Shown: piece after piece, positions 7,247 through 11,304 of the stretch | Layout of the letters: each line of letters opens with the position of its first letter | Position numbering within the stretch: the stretch's first letter is position 1 | Assembly (NCBI GenBank): GCA_947254465.1 | Contig: CAMYEU010000037.1 | Coordinates: forward strand, 1-11,304 | DNA: 11,304 nucleotides | Direction: 5' to 3' | Source: an uncultured Gemella sp. | GTDB lineage: Bacteria; Bacillota; Bacilli; Staphylococcales; Gemellaceae | Position numbers and translations under genes: made by a program | Notes under the pieces: model-generated | Database searches by the model: none | Told to the model about the DNA's origin: nothing | What the model saw: the letters and a program-made list of their open reading frames with translations, nothing else

Positions 7247-8254
7247 TTATTTGATTAATCCTGCAAAGTATTTTAATGTTCTTACTAATTGAGCAGTGTA
7301 AGACATTTCGTTGTCGTACCAAGATACAACTTTAACTAATTGTTTGTCTCCAACTGTTAATACTTTTGTTTGAGTAGCATCGAATAATGATCCATAAGAA
7401 ATTCCTACGATATCAGAAGATACGATTGGATCTACATTATAACCGAATGATTCGTTAGCTGCAGCTTCCATAGCAGCGTTAACTTCTTCTGCTGTAACAG
7501 TTTTTTCAACTACAGCTACTAATTCAGTTAATGATCCTGTTGGTACTGGTACACGTTGAGCAGCTCCATCTAATTTACCATTTAATTCTGGGATTACTAA
7601 TCCAATTGCTTTAGCAGCACCAGTTGTGTTAGGTACAATGTTCTCAGCTGCAGCACGAGCACGACGTAAGTCTCCACCACGGTGAGGAGCGTCAAGTGTG
7701 TTTTGGTCTCCAGTATATCCGTGGATAGTTGTCATTAATCCTTCAACTACTGTGAAGTTATCGTGTAATGCTTTAGCCATTGGAGCTAAACAGTTAGTTG
7801 TACAAGAAGCACCTGAGATAACTGTTTCTGATCCATCTAAAGTTTCGTGGTTTACATTGTAAACGATAGTTTTAACATCGTTTCCACCTGGAGCTGAGAT
7901 AACAACTTTTTTAGCTCCTGCTTTAACGTGAGCTTCAGCTTTTTCTTTAGAAGTGAAGAAACCAGTACATTCTAATACTACGTCTACTCCTAATTCACCC
8001 CATGGTAACTCAGCTGGATTTGGATTAGCGAATGCTTTAATTTCTTTACCATTTACTAATAAGCTTCCTTCTGTTGCAGATACTTCTCCGTCGAAACGCC
8101 CTTGAGTTGTATCATATTTTAATAGGTGAACTAGTTGATTAACTGGTGTTAAGTCGTTAATCGCTACTACTTCAATTCCTTCTACGTTTTGGATTCTTCT
8201 TAATGCAAGACGTCCGATACGTCCAAATCCGTTAATTGCTACTTTTACTGTCAT
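7247..8254 (-). CDS. gap: Glyceraldehyde-3-phosphate dehydrogenase, NAD-dependent, glycolytic (type I)
   Basis: It oxidises and phosphorylates glyceraldehyde-3-phosphate to 1,3-bisphosphoglycerate. At 335 residues it is full length. The NAD-binding INGFGRIGR (7-15) is followed by Asp34 at the end of the second strand, the position that favours NAD over NADP. The catalytic centre ASCTTNC places the nucleophile at Cys151, with His178 in TTIHGYTG. The S-loop HRGGDLRRARAAAENIVP and the C-terminal SWYDNEMSYTAQLV are normal. It follows cggR by 13 bp, as in gapA of Bacillus and gapA1 of Staphylococcus. I therefore take it for the catabolic enzyme rather than the gluconeogenic GapB. The AGGAGG ribosome site (8264-8269) overlaps the cggR stop codon, so translation of the two is probably coupled. 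Confidence 0.98.
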   Translation of the reverse strand: MTVKVAINGFGRIGRLALRRIQNVEGIEVVAINDLTPVNQLVHLLKYDTTQGRFDGEVSATEGSLLVNGKEIKAFANPNPAELPWGELGVDVVLECTGFFTSKEKAEAHVKAGAKKVVISAPGGNDVKTIVYNVNHETLDGSETVISGASCTTNCLAPMAKALHDNFTVVEGLMTTIHGYTGDQNTLDAPHRGGDLRRARAAAENIVPNTTGAAKAIGLVIPELNGKLDGAAQRVPVPTGSLTELVAVVEKTVTAEEVNAAMEAAANESFGYNVDPIVSSDIVGISYGSLFDATQTKVLTVGDKQLVKVVSWYDNEMSYTAQLVRTLKYFAGLIK

Positions 8255-8263
8255 TTTTTAGTT

Positions 8264-8270
8264 CCTCCTA
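8264..8270 (-). promoter_or_regulatory. gap ribosome binding site overlapping the cggR stop codon
   Basis: On the minus strand TAGGAGG combines the cggR stop TAG (8270-8268) with the gap Shine-Dalgarno AGGAGG (8269-8264), nine bases before the gap ATG. Ribosomes finishing cggR would cover the gap initiation site, which favours translational coupling. Confidence 0.85.
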
Positions 8271-9314
8271 AAAATTTTTATTAACTTTTTTTATTATTTT
8301 TTTGCAAATAGCCTCGTCAATAATTAGTGTTGCATTCGCTGGCTTAGTATTTAAATAACTGTATACCGCATCAGCTTTCGCATCTCCACCAACTATTGTA
8401 AAGACATGATCAATGCCATTAACATCTTTAAAACTCATACCTATAGTAGATGTTTTAAATATCTCATCGCCGTTTTCATTAAAGTAACTCCCAAATGATT
8501 CACTAACAGCTTTTTTTTCATGTAATACTTCTAAAATTTCTTTAGATGACTTTCGTCTTTCCGCCATTTCAAAAGCATTTCCTATACTATGGATTATTAT
8601 GGATGTTTTTCCTATAACATCGAGCGCATTTTTTACAACTGGTTCTTTCACGAGTTCTTCTAATGCCTTTTCTCCTATATTGTCTGGTGCATGTAGTAAT
8701 TGATAAGCATGTCCAGAATTTTTTGCCATTTTAGAGGCTATATCATTGGCTTGATACTCTGTATTAACTACAGATAAACCTCCCCTAATTGGTGTTATAG
8801 TAACGTTTTTTCCATAACCAAATGTTGCATTTGCTTTACCGGCTATATAGTACATAGTACTTCCACCACTGACTCCAATTACACAATCTTTAGTTATTTT
8901 AGCATTAACCTTATCCAAAAGTAGGCTTGTCATTTCTTCCCTAGTGACTTCATTATTAACAAAATCACCAGCTACAATATGAACCTGTTTTATTGAAAAA
9001 TGATTTTTTATAAAACTTCTTTCTTTAACAAATACATCGTTTATTACCGATTCTTTTATTTCTAGAAGAAGCATCTCTCCTTTTTCTGTAACACTCATCC
9101 CTGTAGCTTTTTTGGTTATCAACCCTAACTTGGATAAAACTTCACATTCCGTACGTAATTGCCTTTCCGTCATATTAATAAAATTTAATAATGTTTTTCG
9201 ACCAATAGGTTGATTAACTTTTATTGTAACTAATAATTCATATCTATTATTAAATTTCATAAACATTTCAGGAACGAGTCTACTTTGCATATGTAACAAA
9301 TGTAAAATATCCAT
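8268..9314 (-). CDS. cggR: Central glycolytic genes regulator CggR (SorC/DeoR-type repressor)
   Basis: In Bacillus subtilis CggR represses the gapA operon and is released by fructose-1,6-bisphosphate. This protein has 348 residues (B. subtilis about 340). Residues about 20-85 form a winged helix-turn-helix with the family's PIGRKTL (36-42), the helix TERQLRTECEVLSKLGL (49-65) and a GMSVTEKGE wing (72-80). The rest is the sugar-phosphate-isomerase-like effector domain: GVSGGST (147-153) corresponds to the phosphate loop, then TPIRGGL (174-180), a YQANDIASKMA helix, and SESFGSYFNENG, matching the EAFGYYFNADG of B. subtilis CggR. A GGGGA ribosome site precedes the ATG by 8 bases; it is weaker than those of the enzyme genes. 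It is first in the operon, directly behind a tandem operator, so it most likely represses itself and all four enzymes. Confidence 0.96.
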   Translation of the reverse strand: MDILHLLHMQSRLVPEMFMKFNNRYELLVTIKVNQPIGRKTLLNFINMTERQLRTECEVLSKLGLITKKATGMSVTEKGEMLLLEIKESVINDVFVKERSFIKNHFSIKQVHIVAGDFVNNEVTREEMTSLLLDKVNAKITKDCVIGVSGGSTMYYIAGKANATFGYGKNVTITPIRGGLSVVNTEYQANDIASKMAKNSGHAYQLLHAPDNIGEKALEELVKEPVVKNALDVIGKTSIIIHSIGNAFEMAERRKSSKEILEVLHEKKAVSESFGSYFNENGDEIFKTSTIGMSFKDVNGIDHVFTIVGGDAKADAVYSYLNTKPANATLIIDEAICKKIIKKVNKNF

Positions 9315-9352
9315 CTTAAGTTTCCCCTGTCATATTGAAAATTTATTTTTAT

Positions 9353-9387
9353 GGACAACTTATGTCCGGTTAGGTCATTTTTCGACC
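9353..9387 (-). promoter_or_regulatory. Tandem CggR operator
   Basis: Two 15-bp perfect inverted repeats lie 20 bp apart start to start. On the minus strand they are GGTCGAAAAATGACC (9387-9373) and GGACATAAGTTGTCC (9367-9353). The B. subtilis operator, as I recall it, is CGGGAC-N6-TGTC-N4-CGGGAC-N6-TGTCC, also with a 20-bp period. The cggR-proximal repeat fits it closely. The promoter-proximal repeat has A-to-T in one arm and T-to-A in the other, keeping symmetry. It lies about 28 bases after the expected transcription start, which fits the roadblock position known for CggR. Confidence 0.88.
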
Positions 9388-9421
9388 AACTAATTCTAAA
9401 AAAATAAACTTTCTGATTAAA

Positions 9422-9450
9422 ATTATATCAAAGGCTTAATAAAAAATCAA
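9422..9450 (-). promoter_or_regulatory. Sigma-A promoter of the cggR-gap-pgk-tpiA-eno operon
   Basis: On the minus strand TTGATT (9445-9450) is followed after 17 bp by a perfect TATAAT (9422-9427), with an extended -10 TG (TGATATAAT). A start near 9415 gives a leader of about 100 nt carrying the tandem operator and then the cggR ribosome site. It is the best promoter in the window, as expected for an abundant glycolytic operon. Confidence 0.9.
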
Positions 9451-9485
9451 GTCTTTAGGAAGATTTTAATCAAAAAATCCATTTT

Positions 9486-10112
9486 TTATTTTAAAATTGT
9501 TAATAATTCGATTAGTATTATAAAATAGAACACAAAAATCATTTCATATTCTTTGTAATCTATCGGTAAATCAGAGATGTATTGACTAGGGTAATTCACT
9601 TCAATATCTTTTTTTAAATCAGAAACACTAATACCGTCAAAGTTATATCTAGTTAGCAAATTCTCCAATTCTCTGTCACTGTAATAGAATATTTTTTTTA
9701 CTTTTGAAGAGAATAAACCATCTGCAAGTGTAATATTTTCTATTACAGATAAAACTGACTCTAAGTCATGTTCCGCTTTATTTGAATTTTCCGAAATAAT
9801 ACCATACAGCCTTTTTAACAGCAGTCTTGGTATCTTATATTTCAATTCTAGTACCTCAAAATCAATTTCCTCGACTTCTTTTGTATCTTCTTGTTTTTTT
9901 GTATTTTTCTGTTTTGTAGATTGTCCAGTATTTTTTTCAAAAAAGACTACTAACTTATCTTCTATATCTAATATTTCATCTTTATTAAACTCAGTCTTAT
10001 TACCTAAGTTTTTTAATGTTTTCTCTTGATCTAATTTTTGGTATGGTCGTTTAAATTTGTTCTCATCAAGTAGATAAAAACCGCGATACGACTTATGATA
10101 TTTAAATTTCAA
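9486..10112 (-). CDS. Uncharacterised protein, possibly tail-anchored
   Basis: I do not recognise this 208-residue protein. It starts with a basic, Tyr-rich stretch (about 1-35). A low-complexity Lys/Glu/Thr/Gln linker lies at about 60-84. A predicted helical region (about 85-185) contains alternating Leu/Ile heptad-like segments such as IPRLLLKRLYGII and ELENLLTRYNFDG. The extreme C-terminus (191-207, MIFVFYFIILIELLTIL) is strongly hydrophobic, with one Glu. This could be a tail anchor, leaving the rest in the cytoplasm, or a buried helix. The start is TTG at 10110-10112: GAGGTG (10118-10123) is five bases upstream, and no other Met occurs before residue 191. No signal peptide or catalytic motif is visible. 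It lies alone between the asparaginase gene and the glycolytic promoter and has its own candidate promoter. Codon use is ordinary for an AT-rich genome. Confidence 0.8.
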   Translation of the reverse strand: MKFKYHKSYRGFYLLDENKFKRPYQKLDQEKTLKNLGNKTEFNKDEILDIEDKLVVFFEKNTGQSTKQKNTKKQEDTKEVEEIDFEVLELKYKIPRLLLKRLYGIISENSNKAEHDLESVLSVIENITLADGLFSSKVKKIFYYSDRELENLLTRYNFDGISVSDLKKDIEVNYPSQYISDLPIDYKEYEMIFVFYFIILIELLTILK

Positions 10113-10117
10113 TTTTA

Positions 10118-10123
10118 CACCTC
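10118..10123 (-). promoter_or_regulatory. Ribosome binding site fixing a TTG start (orphan gene)
   Basis: GAGGTG on the minus strand lies five bases before TTG (10112-10110). No ATG or GTG occurs in frame nearby, so this site is what supports initiation at TTG. Confidence 0.75.
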
Positions 10124-10146
10124 TTTCCTAATTTTAATCATTTAAT

Positions 10147-10175
10147 ATACTACCATAATTATAAAAATTATTCAA
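10147..10175 (-). promoter_or_regulatory. Candidate promoter of the orphan gene
   Basis: On the minus strand TTGAAT (10170-10175), 17 bp, and TAGTAT (10147-10152) with an extended -10 TG (TGGTAGTAT). The leader would be about 28 nt and include the GAGGTG site. The -10 matches only four of six positions and the sequence is AT-rich, so confidence is moderate. Confidence 0.5.
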
Positions 10176-10188
10176 CCTTATAAATATA

Positions 10189-10214
10189 TTAATAGTAATT
10201 AGAACAACTATTAA
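10189..10214 (-). terminator. Weak hairpin at the end of the asparaginase gene
   Basis: On the minus strand TTAATAGT (10214-10207, including the stop codon) can pair with ACTATTAA (10196-10189) across a 10-base loop. The 8-bp stem has a single G-C pair, and what follows (TATATTTATAAGG) is not a clean T-run. It may slow or end transcription, but it is weak. Confidence 0.3.
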
Positions 10215-11173
10215 AATAGCTCACTTAATTTTTCAAATGATATCTCCGCTTCTAATAGAATCATTAATTTAACTCTAGCTTTTTGACCACTCAAACCTGT
10301 TGTGAAAATAACACCGTCTTGTTGGAATCTTTTCCCTCCACCTTCATAGTCATAAACATCTTGAGTAACTCCATTAAATGCACGAGAAACAAAAACTACC
10401 GGTATATTCTTTCCAATACAGTTTCTGATTGCAGGAACAGTTCTTGGAGGTAGATTCCCTGCCCCTAAAGCCTCTATAACTAATCCATCTGCTCCTAATT
10501 CAACTACAGCATTAATCAACTCCTCATCCATACCAGCATAAGCTTTTAGTAAATATACTTTCTTTTCAGTAGTATTTACCTCATAGTGTTCCTCTTTAAT
10601 TAATTTTTGAAAATATATAACATTATTTTTCGACACAAGACCTATTGGCCCAAATGTCGGCGTTTGGAATGTCGCAACATTGGTAGTATGCGTCTTTGTA
10701 ACATATGTTGCAGTATGAACTTCATCATTCATAACTACTAAAACACCTTTATCTCTACTCTCATCATCAATAGCAACTACTAAAGAACTTCTAAGATTTG
10801 CTAGCCCATCTGCCCCTATTTCATTACTTGAACGCATAGCTCCAGTTATGACAATTGGAATGTTTACGTCTAGAGTTAACTCTAGATAATATGCTGTTTC
10901 TTCAAGAGTATCTGTACCATGGGTAACCACTACACCGTCATACCCTTCTTGAACAGCTTTATTTATTCTATTTTTAATACCTAACATTTCATTTTGCGTT
11001 ATTTGTGGTGATGCTAGATGATACAAGTCTTCAACATGTAAATCACCAATATAAGAGAATAAATTTCCACCAGCACCTATAGGATTACGGTCAGTTGGAG
11101 CAACTTTCCCTGTCTTCTGATCCTCACTCATAGAAATAGTCCCACCCGTATTTAATATTAATATTTTTTTCAA
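10211..11173 (-). CDS. ansA: L-asparaginase, type I (cytoplasmic)
   Basis: It hydrolyses asparagine to aspartate and ammonia. At 320 residues, without a signal peptide, it fits the cytoplasmic type I enzymes. The nucleophile is Thr12 in NTGGTIS (8-14). The second triad has Thr87-Asp88 in HGTDTLEET (85-93) and Lys160 in YVTKTHTTNVATF. The TGAMRSSNEIGADG segment (110-123) is also characteristic. The start is TTG (11171-11173). AGGAGA (11181-11186) lies seven bases upstream, and translation from TTG gives the expected short N-terminus before the first strand. The previous gene's stop codon (11189) lies only 15 bp upstream, so the two are probably in one operon, and the ribosome site follows that stop almost directly. 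Asn/Gln or amide preference cannot be told with certainty from sequence. Confidence 0.95.
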   Translation of the reverse strand: MKKILILNTGGTISMSEDQKTGKVAPTDRNPIGAGGNLFSYIGDLHVEDLYHLASPQITQNEMLGIKNRINKAVQEGYDGVVVTHGTDTLEETAYYLELTLDVNIPIVITGAMRSSNEIGADGLANLRSSLVVAIDDESRDKGVLVVMNDEVHTATYVTKTHTTNVATFQTPTFGPIGLVSKNNVIYFQKLIKEEHYEVNTTEKKVYLLKAYAGMDEELINAVVELGADGLVIEALGAGNLPPRTVPAIRNCIGKNIPVVFVSRAFNGVTQDVYDYEGGGKRFQQDGVIFTTGLSGQKARVKLMILLEAEISFEKLSELF

Positions 11174-11180
11174 CTTAAGT

Positions 11181-11186
11181 TCTCCT
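11181..11186 (-). promoter_or_regulatory. Ribosome binding site fixing the TTG start of ansA
   Basis: AGGAGA on the minus strand, within AGAGAGGAGAAC, lies seven bases before TTG (11173-11171). It begins just after the upstream gene's stop codon, as in tightly packed operons. Confidence 0.8.
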
Positions 11187-11188
11187 CT

Positions 11189-11255
11189 CTAATTTCTTAG
11201 ATTATCATATCCATTTACAACTAAGTCTACTTTCCCATTTTCTGGATCAATAACT
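11189..11255 (-). CDS. C-terminal end of an unidentified protein (5' part missing)
   Basis: The minus strand from 11254 reads 21 codons and then TAG (11191-11189). The peptide begins VIDPENGKVD and ends NGYDNLRN. It looks like genuine coding sequence: it is a varied, polar peptide, the stop is placed immediately before the ansA ribosome site, and no promoter is seen between. The fragment is too short to assign a family. The gene was cut by the tagmentation end at 11255, and codons upstream of that point are adapter. Confidence 0.65.
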
Positions 11256-11304
11256 CTGTCTCTTATACACATCTCCGAGCCCACGAGACATCTCAGGATC
11301 TCGT
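11256..11304 (+). other. Illumina Nextera i7-side adapter and index (artefact, not genomic)
   Basis: The 19-bp Tn5 mosaic end CTGTCTCTTATACACATCT (11256-11274) opens the Nextera read-2 adapter, which runs to 11289. Bases 11290-11297 (ATCTCAGG) match the i7 index I know as N715, and 11298-11304 (ATCTCGT) begin the P7 primer. Genomic DNA ends at base 11255. Confidence 0.98.

Noticed and set aside
9440..9486. Terminator after the orphan gene
   Set aside because: Only short A/T-only or 6-bp pairings are visible, such as AAAAAA/TTTTTT around TGGA. No stable GC-containing stem is seen, so transcription may run on into the glycolytic promoter region.
1..11304. 19-bp inverted repeats at both ends, like a composite Tn5-type transposon
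   Set aside because: They are the mosaic ends of the Nextera adapters and are flanked by sequencing indexes. No transposase gene is present.

Overview
The window is 11.2 kb of bacterial DNA (44-11255) between two complete Illumina Nextera adapter/index sequences (1-43 and 11256-11304). Everything real in it is on the minus strand. The genome is AT-rich, Shine-Dalgarno sites are strong (AGGAGG), promoters are sigma-A-like, and the central glycolytic operon is the cggR-led cluster typical of Bacilli. The enzymes read most like Staphylococcaceae or Gemellaceae proteins. A low-GC Bacilli member such as Gemella is my best guess, but the genus is inferred from protein character and memory, not from a search.

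In transcription order, from high to low coordinates: (1) the last 21 codons of an unidentified gene (11189-11254), followed at once by a cytoplasmic type I L-asparaginase (10211-11173, TTG start); (2) an orphan 208-residue protein with a TTG start and its own candidate promoter (9486-10112); (3) the glycolytic operon cggR-gap-pgk-tpiA-eno (9314 down to 3783). It has a sigma-A promoter with extended -10, a tandem palindromic CggR-type operator just downstream, a strong hairpin between gap and pgk, a possible extra promoter before eno, and an intrinsic terminator at 3736-3769; (4) a very AT-rich gap of about 410 bp with no gene; (5) a CUT1-type sugar ABC transporter operon: ATPase, lipoprotein binding protein, and a MalF-like permease cut off by the adapter. 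A cre/LacI-type site overlaps the -35 of its promoter, and a terminator-like hairpin separates binding protein and permease.

The parts fit together as carbohydrate metabolism. The transporter brings in an unidentified sugar or oligosaccharide under probable catabolite or sugar-specific repression. CggR controls the triose-phosphate half of glycolysis, from glyceraldehyde-3-phosphate to phosphoenolpyruvate. The phosphoglycerate mutase gene that usually lies between tpiA and eno in Bacillus and Staphylococcus is missing here.

I do not see a new defence, mobile or biosynthetic system. The items most worth a second look are the CggR operator whose altered arms remain self-complementary, the gap-pgk hairpin that pairs fully only in the transcript strand, the orphan protein, a Gly-to-Arg change in a highly conserved enolase segment, and the artefactual adapter-encoded tail on the permease ORF.
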